A DNA stretch of 64,000 nt from the NCBI GenBank assembly GCA_903959905.1, contig CAJBYO010000005.1, positions 84,674-148,673 on the forward strand. The letters are read 5' to 3'. How positions within the stretch are numbered: position 1 is the first letter of the stretch; every line of letters starts with the position of its first letter. This DNA is from an uncultured Bacteroidales bacterium. GTDB lineage: Bacteria; Bacteroidota; Bacteroidia; Bacteroidales; FEN-979. A program made the position numbers and the translations under genes. Below are positions 43,101-50,756 of the stretch, one piece after another. The notes under the pieces were generated by a model that did not search any database, was not told the origin of the DNA, and saw only the letters and a list, made by a program, of their open reading frames with translations.

Positions 43101-45764
43101 GACTGGCCCGGTTATTTCCGTATGCCGGGAGGTGAGAAGCAGGCAGCAGCCATGCTTACCCTTACAACCGATAAAACCTCCTATAAAGTGGGAGACAAGG
43201 TAAAACTGACACTGCCAACTTCTCCCGACGGACGGGCACTGGTGACCATTGAAACCGGCTCTGCTGTTTTGAAATCATTCTGGGCCCCTACAAAAAAAGG
43301 AACAACCGACATCACTTTTGATGCAACCGTGGCCATGTCGCCAAACTGCTATGCATATGTAACCCTGATACAGCCTCATGCCCAGACAAAGAACGACCTG
43401 CCGGTGAGGTTGTATGGGGTGATCCCTGTTGTGGTTGAAAATCCTGAGACCCACATTAAACCGGTCATCACCATGCGGAATGAACTGGAACCGGGCAAGG
43501 AAGTCTCTATAAGTGTAAAGGAGTCTGCAGGAAAACCGATGACATATACGCTGGCCATGGTTGACGAGGGGTTGCTTGATCTCACCCGCTTTAAAACACC
43601 CGATCTGTGGAGTGTTTTCTATGCCCGTGAAGCCCTTGGTGTGAAAACCTGGGATCTTTTTGACCAGGTAATGGGCGCATTCAGCGGGGAGCTGCAGCGT
43701 ATCCTCAGCATTGGCGGCGACCAGGATGCCCTGAACAAAGGCAGCCTGAAAGCCAACCGGTTTAAACCGATGGTGAAGTTTTTCGGGCCCTTTGAATTGA
43801 AAAAGGGCCAGAACAAGGTGCACACGTTTACCATGCCGGAATACATTGGCTCCGTAAGGGTGATGGTTGTGGCCGGTCAGGATGGCGCCTATGGCAGGGA
43901 TGAAAAAACGGTCCCTGTGAAAAAGCCGCTGATGGTACTTGGAACGATGCCAAGGGTAGTCGGGCCCGGGGAAAGAGTAAAGCTACCCGTAAGCGTGTTT
44001 GCCATGGACAAAGCTGTTAAAAATGTTAAAGTTGAAGTTATTGTAAACGACCTCTTTTCAGTGTCGGGGGTGAATTCGCAGCAGGTCAGCTTTACAGGTA
44101 TTGGTGACAGGCTGGTTGCATTTGACCTGAACGTGGCACAGGCTGTGGGAATCGGAAAAGTAAGGATTGTTGCCACTTGCGGCAATCTCAGGGCTGAACA
44201 TACCATTGAGATCGGGGTACGCAACCCAAATTCAAAAGTCACGGATGTATATGAAAAAGTTATTCAGCCTGGAGGCACCTGGTCAACCGATTTCCATGCT
44301 CCGGGGATAACAGGCTCGAATGCAGGTTCTCTAGAGCTGTCAGCTGTTCCACCACTTAATCTTGGCTACAGGCTTTCTTACCTTATTCACTATCCTTACG
44401 GCTGTATAGAACAAACCGTTTCTGCTGCTTTTCCACAGTTATACCTTGCTGAATTGCTTGATCTTCCTGATGCAACAAAAAAAACCACTGAAGCAAATAT
44501 TCTGGCAGCTCTTCAACGTCTGGGTACCTTTCAGATGCCCAATGGAGCCATGTCATACTGGCCCGGTGAGCAATATGCCGATGACTGGGGAACTTCCTAT
44601 GCCGGCCACTTTATGCTGGAGGCTGAGCGAAAAGGGTTCACCCTCCCTTTGAATACATTGAGGTCGTGGAAGGAAGTTCAGCGGCAGAAAGCTGTTTCGT
44701 GGAGTTACAATACCAGTTATTACAACAATGAACTGATGCAGGCTTACCGCTTGTACACGCTGGCCCTGGCGAAAGCTCCGGAACTTGGCGCAATGAACAA
44801 GCTCCTTGAAAAGAAAGATCTTTCACTAACCGCAAGGTGGCAGCTGGCCGCTGCCTACGTGCTTGCCGGCAAGCGTGAGGTAGCCCTGCAACTGGTCAAT
44901 TCAGCACCGGTAAATGTGAAACCTTACAGGGAACTTTATTTTACTTACGGTTCCGACCTGCGCGACAAGGCAATCATTGTGGATGCTTTGTGCCTGATGG
45001 ATTTAAAAACAAAAGCAGCCCCCCTGGCGCTGGAAATCTCCTCATCACTGTGCAAAGATGAATGGTACAGCACCCAGTCCACCGCATTTGCCCTGCTGGC
45101 CATGGCAAAGTTTACAGGAGCTACAGCAGGAAAGGCTATCAGGGCATCTGTGGAGATGAATTCGGACGCTGGTGTGGTGCTGGAGTCACAGAAATCTTTC
45201 CTCACACACGCTGTTGATGTCCGCCCCGGGAAAAAAGGTATCATCAAGATGACGAACCAGGGAAAAGGCGTCCTGTTTGCCCGGCTCATAATCTCTGGTA
45301 TTCCTGCTTATGGCGATAATACCACCGCCTCCAACAACCTTAAAATCTCAATGGTTTTTAAAGAAATGTCCGGGAAGGTTATCTCTCCCCTGCAGATATC
45401 CCAGGGAACCAGTTTTATGAGTGAGGTGACCGTAACAAACCCCGGGCTTCGCGGTGAATATCACCAGCTGGCCCTGTCACAGGTCTTTCCGTCAGGCTGG
45501 GAGGTGATCAATGCCAGGAGCAGCGACCTGGCTCAGTCACAGATGACCTGGTCGCAATTTACCTGCCAGGATGTTCGCGACGACCGGGTGAATACATTTT
45601 TTGATCTTGAGCCCGGAAAAAGCAAAACTTTCAGGGTAATGCTGATGTCCGCGTATCTTGGAAAATTCTATCTGCCTTCAACAGGATGCGAAGCAATGTA
45701 TGACAACACCATCAGTGCAAGGGTTCCGGGATCATGGGTTGAAGTTGTTCCTGCTGCGAAATGA
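40191..45764 (+). CDS. Bacterial alpha-2-macroglobulin family protein
   Basis: Large protease-trapping envelope protein, 1857 aa. N-terminal membrane anchor (MKKSFLYPVLALLVIFCVAMLVLA); no good lipobox, unlike E. coli YfhM. Ig-like MG domains fill about 60-1330, including GFIYGERGVWRPGDSLFLTFVLED in part. The thioester motif C-I-E-Q is at 1405-1408 (YGCIEQTV), followed by the thioester helical domain and a receptor-binding-like C-terminus. The PBP1C gene follows at once, the known conserved pairing proposed to protect or repair the envelope. Confidence 0.94.
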   Translation: MKKSFLYPVLALLVIFCVAMLVLAHSRKGQHDITRVNPAFRNYVQGYTSGTVSTHSPVRVQLSEDFADTLSFNVPVSSEYFHFTPSVKGKTFWSDSRTIEFLPDEPFRQGEDYKVDFYLSRLISVPDSLKTMTFQFRTMQQDISVDVDNHKAYAHSNLSREHLNGMLQTSDVADDAAVEKTLSARQGGRDLPVVWSHDRKKHSHLFQVDSIVRGTGASEVKLSWDGSAIESGTAGSMLVDIPALGDFRVLSAKSYPNEQQCLRVQFSDPLKPDQILDGLFSVGNLQNVRYNVEDNLLWIFLPETGMDIVGLSLEPSIRNISQVALGKRFAEQVKIENTKPNVRFTGDGVILPGSNGMLLPFEAVNLNAVDIKVVKIFANNILQFLQANELGNNMQLVRVGRVVLKKTVPLNGVTDYGTWNRYSIDLSTLMKAEPGAIYSVSLRFKKEYSTYPCSSGDSVAGRVSDMMIGEDPELENEKDWNYYSSYQEDEWQNGGWRYYNWEERDNPCKPSYFFNKTVTRNVLSSDLGMITKAGSDGNYHVYITDLISAKPVSGASVEFFNYQLQTMAKTATDADGMALVPLKKKPFIVVAKSGSQTGYLKIPDGNSLSVSMFDVSGEPVQKGIKGFIYGERGVWRPGDSLFLTFVLEDKSNRLPVHHPVTMSLFNPSGQLISRMVRTNPVNGFYRFSTVTAPEAPTGNWLAKVAVGGAEFQKTLKIETVKPNRLKISFDFKTDKLVKDKVPSAMLEASWLTGAVARNLKAKVMLTLSKSSTAFKNYPGFVFDNPSVGFAAENITVFDGKLDENGRTLVVPRIHVTNVAPGALKASFETMVFEDGGDFSVDRFTIPYYPYQSYAGISIPKNSEGDRVLYTDKTYNISLLNVDAMGIPVPSNRLKVEVYKLEWRWWWDDSEAGSADFISTNYNRPVDSVTLKTVNGKASYQFMADYNGWGRYMIKVTDASSGHSAAHVVYADWPGYFRMPGGEKQAAAMLTLTTDKTSYKVGDKVKLTLPTSPDGRALVTIETGSAVLKSFWAPTKKGTTDITFDATVAMSPNCYAYVTLIQPHAQTKNDLPVRLYGVIPVVVENPETHIKPVITMRNELEPGKEVSISVKESAGKPMTYTLAMVDEGLLDLTRFKTPDLWSVFYAREALGVKTWDLFDQVMGAFSGELQRILSIGGDQDALNKGSLKANRFKPMVKFFGPFELKKGQNKVHTFTMPEYIGSVRVMVVAGQDGAYGRDEKTVPVKKPLMVLGTMPRVVGPGERVKLPVSVFAMDKAVKNVKVEVIVNDLFSVSGVNSQQVSFTGIGDRLVAFDLNVAQAVGIGKVRIVATCGNLRAEHTIEIGVRNPNSKVTDVYEKVIQPGGTWSTDFHAPGITGSNAGSLELSAVPPLNLGYRLSYLIHYPYGCIEQTVSAAFPQLYLAELLDLPDATKKTTEANILAALQRLGTFQMPNGAMSYWPGEQYADDWGTSYAGHFMLEAERKGFTLPLNTLRSWKEVQRQKAVSWSYNTSYYNNELMQAYRLYTLALAKAPELGAMNKLLEKKDLSLTARWQLAAAYVLAGKREVALQLVNSAPVNVKPYRELYFTYGSDLRDKAIIVDALCLMDLKTKAAPLALEISSSLCKDEWYSTQSTAFALLAMAKFTGATAGKAIRASVEMNSDAGVVLESQKSFLTHAVDVRPGKKGIIKMTNQGKGVLFARLIISGIPAYGDNTTASNNLKISMVFKEMSGKVISPLQISQGTSFMSEVTVTNPGLRGEYHQLALSQVFPSGWEVINARSSDLAQSQMTWSQFTCQDVRDDRVNTFFDLEPGKSKTFRVMLMSAYLGKFYLPSTGCEAMYDNTISARVPGSWVEVVPAAK

Positions 45765-45778
45765 GCCTCTTCACATGG

Positions 45779-45785
45779 CAGGAGG
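45779..45785 (+). promoter_or_regulatory. Shine-Dalgarno site setting the PBP1C start
   Basis: AGGAGGT-like run 8 nt before the ATG at 45793. It favours that start over the ATG at 45775. Confidence 0.5.
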
Positions 45786-45792
45786 TTCAGGT

Positions 45793-48177
45793 ATGAGGGT
45801 AAATCAGGCAATGCTAAAGCGGGCCAATCATAAGCGCCTTCTTCTCTACGCAGGTCTATTAGTCTTTGCGCTGGTTTTCTGGTTCTCCCTTCCATCTCCG
45901 CTGTTTGAAGAACCTCTATCTACAGTGCTTCTCGACCGTAACGGGAACCTGCTTGGGGCGAAAATTTCGGCCGACCAGCAATGGAGGTTTCCTGAATGCG
46001 ATACGGTGCCCGAAAAGTTCAGGCTGGCCATCACCAATTTTGAAGACCGGTATTTCCGTTATCATCCGGGGTTTAACCCTGCCGCGCTCGCCAGGGCAGT
46101 GTATCTGAATCTCAGGCGCCAAAGGATTGTAAGCGGAGGAAGCACCATCAGCATGCAGGTGATTCGGCTGGTACGAAAAAACCGGGAAAGAACCTATCTT
46201 GAAAAGGTCAGGGAGATATACCTGGCATTCAGGATGGAAGTCACACACAGCAAAGCCGATATATTGCGTCTTTACGCTTCTCATGCGCCTTTTGGTGGCA
46301 ATGTGGTGGGATTGGATGCCGCTGCATGGCGTTATTTCGGGGTTGATCCGGGGCACCTTTCATGGGCTGAATCTGCCACACTGGCCGTATTGCCGAACAG
46401 TCCCGGGCTTATCTACCCCGGTCGCAATCCTGAAACCCTGCTTGCCAGAAGGAACAGGTTGCTTGATGTGCTGTGCTCCAGGGGGGTAATTGACAGGCCA
46501 ACCTGCGAACTGGCGAAAAGCGAGAAGCTGCCTGAAAAGCCATATCCCTTGCCGCAATTCAGCCGGCATTTGCTTGAAAGGGCTGTCGGTGAAGGCAGTA
46601 AAGCGACCAGGATCAATTCAACACTTGACATTTCTGTGCAAAGACGGGTGAACGACATCCTCGACATACATGGAACCCAGCTCAGGGCCAATGAGATATA
46701 CAATGCGGCTGCCATCGTGATCGAGGTGAATACCGGGAACGTTCTGGCGTACGTTGGAAATATTCCCGGCTGGGGAAATGCTGAACACGGTAATAAGGTT
46801 GATATTGTTGCCGCTCCGCGAAGTACCGGCAGCATTTTAAAACCCTTCCTGTTCGCTGCCATGCTGAATGATGGGCTTATTCTTCCAACCACACTGGTCC
46901 CCGACATCCCGATGCAGATAGGCGGATTCATTCCTGAAAATTACAATCTCACCTATGATGGCGCAGTGCCTGCCAGGATGGCCCTTTCGCGGTCGTTGAA
47001 CATTCCCGCGGTGAAAATGCTGCAAACATACCGGTATGAGCAGTTCTATGCTATGCTGAGGAAACTTGGCATGTCAACGCTCACCAAACCGGCTGATCAT
47101 TACGGGCTTTCGATCATCCTTGGCGGGGCCGAAGCCACCCTTTGGGACTTGGCCGCTATTTATGCCTCCATGGCACGCACCCTGAACCACTTTTCCATGA
47201 ATGGAGGGAAATACAGCAAGTCTGATTTTCACCCGCCCATTTATCAGCAGTCCGGGAATCAAAAAGTGCAATCCTTCACCGACCAGTCTTCCTGGTTTGA
47301 TGCCGGTTCTGTCTGGCTTACGTTTGAAACAATGGTTGAGGTATCTCGGCCCGACGCAGAATTACAGTGGCAGCAGTTCTCATCTTCGCATAAAATCGCC
47401 TGGAAAACAGGTACCAGCTTTGGTAACCGCGATGCATGGTCGGTAGGGGTCACGCCTGAATATGTCGTGGCGGTGTGGGCGGGAAATGCCTCCGGCGAAG
47501 GCAGGCCCGGGTTAACCGGAGTCGGAGCCGCCGCCCCGATCCTTTTTGATATCTTTAAAACACTCCCGGCTATCACATGGTTCAAAATGCCTGAAGCTGC
47601 ACTTATGAAGGTGGCGGTATGCAGGTACAGCGGCTACCGTGCCACCTCGCTTTGTGAATTTACAGATACATTATTGATCCAGAAAGCGGGAGCTAAAACC
47701 GCCGCATGTCCTTTTCATCAGCTCATACACCTGGATAAGACCGGTAAATGGCAGGTGAATTCAAATTGTGAATCACCCGATAACATGCAACATGTGTCAT
47801 GGTTTGTCCTCCCGCCGGTACAGGAATGGTATTTCCGCAATAAAAATCCGTTTTACAAAGTGCTCCCGCCGTTCAGGGCCAACTGCGCAGGAAATGCAGA
47901 ACGCAGGAACATGGATATCATTTATCCTAAGAACAACGCCATAATTTATGTTCCTGTTGAGCTTGACGGAAAGCCCGGAAGCGTCGTATTCAAAGTAGCA
48001 CACCGCAATCCGGCAACGATGGTCTTCTGGCATCTTGATGATCGCTTCATAGGAACTACTTCGCAGATACACCAGATGGCTTTGTCTCCGGTGCGTGGGA
48101 TACACCGGTTGACGCTGGTTGATCAGAACGGTGAAAGCATGGCCATAAGGTTTGAAGTGATCAGTGACCGGAAATAG
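45793..48177 (+). CDS. pbpC: Penicillin-binding protein 1C
   Basis: Bifunctional peptidoglycan synthase-type protein, 794 aa. Short cytoplasmic tail and one membrane helix (about 16-32). GT51 transglycosylase domain with catalytic Glu84 (ITNFEDRYF) and GGSTISMQ (115-122). Transpeptidase domain with Ser347-x-x-Lys350 (SILK), SLN (401-403) and KTG (538-540). The C-terminal about 90 residues (MDIIYPKNNAIIYVP onward) are the BiPBP_C domain special to PBP1C. It is co-transcribed with the alpha-2-macroglobulin gene, 28 bp upstream. Confidence 0.94.
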   Translation: MRVNQAMLKRANHKRLLLYAGLLVFALVFWFSLPSPLFEEPLSTVLLDRNGNLLGAKISADQQWRFPECDTVPEKFRLAITNFEDRYFRYHPGFNPAALARAVYLNLRRQRIVSGGSTISMQVIRLVRKNRERTYLEKVREIYLAFRMEVTHSKADILRLYASHAPFGGNVVGLDAAAWRYFGVDPGHLSWAESATLAVLPNSPGLIYPGRNPETLLARRNRLLDVLCSRGVIDRPTCELAKSEKLPEKPYPLPQFSRHLLERAVGEGSKATRINSTLDISVQRRVNDILDIHGTQLRANEIYNAAAIVIEVNTGNVLAYVGNIPGWGNAEHGNKVDIVAAPRSTGSILKPFLFAAMLNDGLILPTTLVPDIPMQIGGFIPENYNLTYDGAVPARMALSRSLNIPAVKMLQTYRYEQFYAMLRKLGMSTLTKPADHYGLSIILGGAEATLWDLAAIYASMARTLNHFSMNGGKYSKSDFHPPIYQQSGNQKVQSFTDQSSWFDAGSVWLTFETMVEVSRPDAELQWQQFSSSHKIAWKTGTSFGNRDAWSVGVTPEYVVAVWAGNASGEGRPGLTGVGAAAPILFDIFKTLPAITWFKMPEAALMKVAVCRYSGYRATSLCEFTDTLLIQKAGAKTAACPFHQLIHLDKTGKWQVNSNCESPDNMQHVSWFVLPPVQEWYFRNKNPFYKVLPPFRANCAGNAERRNMDIIYPKNNAIIYVPVELDGKPGSVVFKVAHRNPATMVFWHLDDRFIGTTSQIHQMALSPVRGIHRLTLVDQNGESMAIRFEVISDRK

Positions 48178-48179
48178 GT

Positions 48180-49190
48180 TCAGTCGACTTTCACAAACGG
48201 CATTGCATCATCAAACCGGAATGGGATGGCTGTTTTCCCTGTGATGTCAATATAACCCCACGTTTTGCCCGATTTTACCGGTGCTAGCCCCCCGCAAAAA
48301 TCAAGGGCTTTGTCGTATTTTGCGGAAACAATCAATTTGCCGGATTTATCAATATATCCCCATGATTTTCCATCACTTACAGCAGCCATCCCATCTGAGA
48401 AACTGCGGCAATTGTCATATCTGAACGGGATAACAAGTTTTCCAGTAGCATCATAAAAACCCCATGATCCTTTGACCCGGGCCCGGCCCAGTCCTTCGGA
48501 AAACTTCTCCGCATGCTCGTTGGTTGTTGGCACAATCACCTTCCCCTGCCTGTCAATATAGCCCCAGCCATTTTTCCCTTTAGCGGGAGCTATACCGTCA
48601 TGCATGTCGCGTATATTCTCCATGCCGGTTTTAACTGCCCATTCTCCTTTGGGGTTAACAAACCCGTAAACTTTATCAATGGCAACGCGCCCCACGCCGT
48701 CACTGAATGTCTCTGCATGGTCATATTTATCCGGAATAACATACTTCCCGCTTTTATCAATGTAACCCCACTTTGACGATGCCCTCGCTGCAGCAAGCCC
48801 ATTTGAAAAGTTCATGCAGTTTTCAAACTGTTCGTTGAAAGCCTGTTTGCCTGTTTTGTCGATATAAGCCCATGTGCCGGCTTTCATATAAATTACACGT
48901 GCAATGCCTTCTGAGAAATCTTCAGCACGTTTTAAAGTTGGCTGGATGACCCATTCACCGGTCAAACCGATATAGCCCCAGGAATTTCTGGATTTAACCC
49001 CTGCCAGTCCTTCAGAGAAATTTTGCACTTCATCAAAAACAGGCTTGATAACCCATTCCCCCTTTGTGTCAATAAATCCCCACTTGCCATTCTGACTTGC
49101 CCCTGCAAGATACTTCTGGGCATTTGTGCCTTTAACCGAGATCCCTGCAATGAACAGGATCATAATCAGGATTTTAAACATTGTTTTCAT
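48180..49190 (-). CDS. Secreted WG-repeat protein
   Basis: 336 aa. Signal peptide (MKTMFKILIMILFIAGISVKGTNAQ) then nine WG repeats of about 33 residues (KWGFIDTKGEWVI, SWGYIGLTGEWVI ... TWGYIDITGKTAI). Two repeats have lost the Gly or Trp (TWAYID, VYGFVN). A binding role in the envelope is likely; the ligand is unknown. The gene converges on pbpC with only 2 bp between the stop codons. Confidence 0.9.
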   Translation of the reverse strand: MKTMFKILIMILFIAGISVKGTNAQKYLAGASQNGKWGFIDTKGEWVIKPVFDEVQNFSEGLAGVKSRNSWGYIGLTGEWVIQPTLKRAEDFSEGIARVIYMKAGTWAYIDKTGKQAFNEQFENCMNFSNGLAAARASSKWGYIDKSGKYVIPDKYDHAETFSDGVGRVAIDKVYGFVNPKGEWAVKTGMENIRDMHDGIAPAKGKNGWGYIDRQGKVIVPTTNEHAEKFSEGLGRARVKGSWGFYDATGKLVIPFRYDNCRSFSDGMAAVSDGKSWGYIDKSGKLIVSAKYDKALDFCGGLAPVKSGKTWGYIDITGKTAIPFRFDDAMPFVKVD

Positions 49191-49244
49191 GTCCTCAACT
49201 TATTTAATCAATGACCGTTATTTTTTCATGTTCCAACTTAAAAG

Positions 49245-49252
49245 CAAATATA
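49245..49252 (-). promoter_or_regulatory. -7 promoter element of the WG-repeat gene (TATATTTG)
   Basis: Minus-strand TAnnTTTG, 55 bp from the start at 49190. Confidence 0.5.
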
Positions 49253-49282
49253 TGCAAAGAAATAATATATAAAATGCCCCCC

Positions 49283-49554
49283 CTCACCATCTCACCGTCT
49301 CACCATTTCTCCTGCTCACCCGTTCACCTGCTCACCCGTTCACCCGTCCGCTTGTCCGCCTGTCCGCCTGTCCGCTTTCCCACTCGTCCGCCTGTCCGCT
49401 TGTCCACCCGTCCACCTGTCCGCCTGTCCACCTGTCCGCCTGTCCACCTGTCCGCCTGTCCACTCGTCCGCCCGTCCACCCGTCCACCCGTCCACCCGTC
49501 CGCCCGTCCACCCGTCCACCCGTCCACCCGTCCGCCCGTCCACCCGTCCACTTT
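49283..49554. repeat. Long tandem octamer array (34 units, TCCRCCYG family)
   Basis: 34 uninterrupted 8-mers in strict phase. The first eight are CTCACCAT/CTCACCGT/CTCACCCG/TTCACCCG types; the rest are TCCGCCTG, TCCACCTG, TCCACCCG and TCCGCCCG types. The gradual change of word along the array links the CACCATTT words of other loci with the TCCGCCTG words at 23873. No frame contains stop codons, so long false ORFs run through it on both strands. It ends 5 bp before a promoter. Confidence 0.95.
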
Positions 49555-49559
49555 TTCCC

Positions 49560-49567
49560 TACCTTTG
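49560..49567 (+). promoter_or_regulatory. -7 promoter element (TACCTTTG)
   Basis: TAnnTTTG match 21 bp before the ATG at 49589. The usual -33 position falls inside the octamer array, so array length or sequence could affect this promoter. Confidence 0.6.
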
Positions 49568-49588
49568 CCCCCTCAAACCCCCTCACAC

Positions 49589-50608
49589 ATGATCCTCGTC
49601 ACCGGCGGCACCGGACTTCTGGGCTCGCACCTGCTTCTGGAACTTGTTAAATCAGGCAAACATGTTCGCGCAATCATGCGTTCATCCGGCAAAACGGAAA
49701 TGGTTAGCAAAATTTTCTCCTATTATGTGCCAAACCCGGAAGAACTTGCACGAAAAATTGAATGGGTAAATGCCGACCTCATGGATTTTGGCTCCATGGA
49801 AGACGCCATGACCGGCGTGACAGAAGTATACCATTGCGGGGCTGTCGTATCATTCTACCCAAAAGATCACAAGGCCATGCTGAAAGTCAACATTGAAGGC
49901 ACGGCAAACCTTGTGAACATAGCGATAGAAAATGAAGTGTCAAAATTCTGTTACGTTAGTTCGGTGGCAACCCTGGGAAGGGCTGAAAACAATGATGTAT
50001 CCACAGAAGAAACATACTGGGTCCCATCAAAAAAGAATTCAGTTTACAGCATCAGCAAATACGGTGCTGAGCGTGAAATCTGGAGAGGCATGGAGGAAGG
50101 GTTGAACGCAGTCATCATCAACCCTTCAGTGATCATGGGACCCGGTTTCTGGCAGGATAACTCCGGGTTGTTCCGCCTGGTGTGGGAAGGGCTGAAATAT
50201 TATACCCGCGGAGTCAACGGCTATGTGGATGCCCGTGATGTCAGCACTGCCATGGTTGGTTTGATGGATGGCAACCATTTTGGACAGCGGTTTATCTGTT
50301 CTGCCGAAAACCTTTCCTACCAGGAATTCTTCAGCCTGATCGCAAAACATTTCGGGAAACCCGCTCCAAACGTGAATGTTCCACCCTCAATGACCTCCAT
50401 CGCCTGGCGCGTTGAAGCAGTCAGGTCGTTCCTCACCGGCTCAAAACCGGAAGTAACCCGCGAAATGGCCACAACAACATCCCAGGTGTACAAATATTCC
50501 AGTGAAAAACTGATCAAAACCCTGAACTTCCGGTTCCGCCCGGCCGGGGAATCAATCCGCGACATTTGCAGCTTTTACCTTTCCGACCTCACTGGTAAAA
50601 CGAAATAG
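49589..50608 (+). CDS. NAD-dependent epimerase/dehydratase (extended SDR)
   Basis: 339 aa. N-terminal Rossmann motif VTGGTGLLGSHL, then YHCGAVVSF, YVSSVATLG and the catalytic YSISKYGAE (Tyr-x-x-x-Lys). It resembles dihydroflavonol-reductase-like or 3-beta-HSD-like SDRs. The substrate is unknown. Start at 49589 is set by the promoter at 49560; the frame is open upstream only because it crosses the repeat array. Confidence 0.85.
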   Translation: MILVTGGTGLLGSHLLLELVKSGKHVRAIMRSSGKTEMVSKIFSYYVPNPEELARKIEWVNADLMDFGSMEDAMTGVTEVYHCGAVVSFYPKDHKAMLKVNIEGTANLVNIAIENEVSKFCYVSSVATLGRAENNDVSTEETYWVPSKKNSVYSISKYGAEREIWRGMEEGLNAVIINPSVIMGPGFWQDNSGLFRLVWEGLKYYTRGVNGYVDARDVSTAMVGLMDGNHFGQRFICSAENLSYQEFFSLIAKHFGKPAPNVNVPPSMTSIAWRVEAVRSFLTGSKPEVTREMATTTSQVYKYSSEKLIKTLNFRFRPAGESIRDICSFYLSDLTGKTK

Positions 50609-50614
50609 TCTCCC

Positions 50615-50658
50615 CACATTCGTCATTCGCATATTCGCATATTCATCATTCGCATTTT
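50615..50658. repeat. Short array of CATATTCG words
   Basis: CACATTCG, TCATTCG, CATATTCG, CATATTCA, TCATTCG, CATTTTG in a row, mixing 7- and 8-nt spacing. It begins about 7 bp after the SDR stop codon. Confidence 0.65.
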
Positions 50659-50756
50659 GTTATTATCTTTATATGCTTTTTACGGAAAAATAACTTGCAT
50701 TTTCTCCATGCAAGCAAACAACAATGTGAAATAATTTTTAAATGTTCCTGAACAAA

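Noticed and set aside
49211..49588. Open reading frames through the 34-unit octamer array on both strands, giving Pro/Arg/Ser/Val- or Gly/Arg/Asp-rich peptides
   Set aside because: Octamers without stop codons stay open in all frames. A promoter lies downstream of the array and the SDR protein starts cleanly at 49589.
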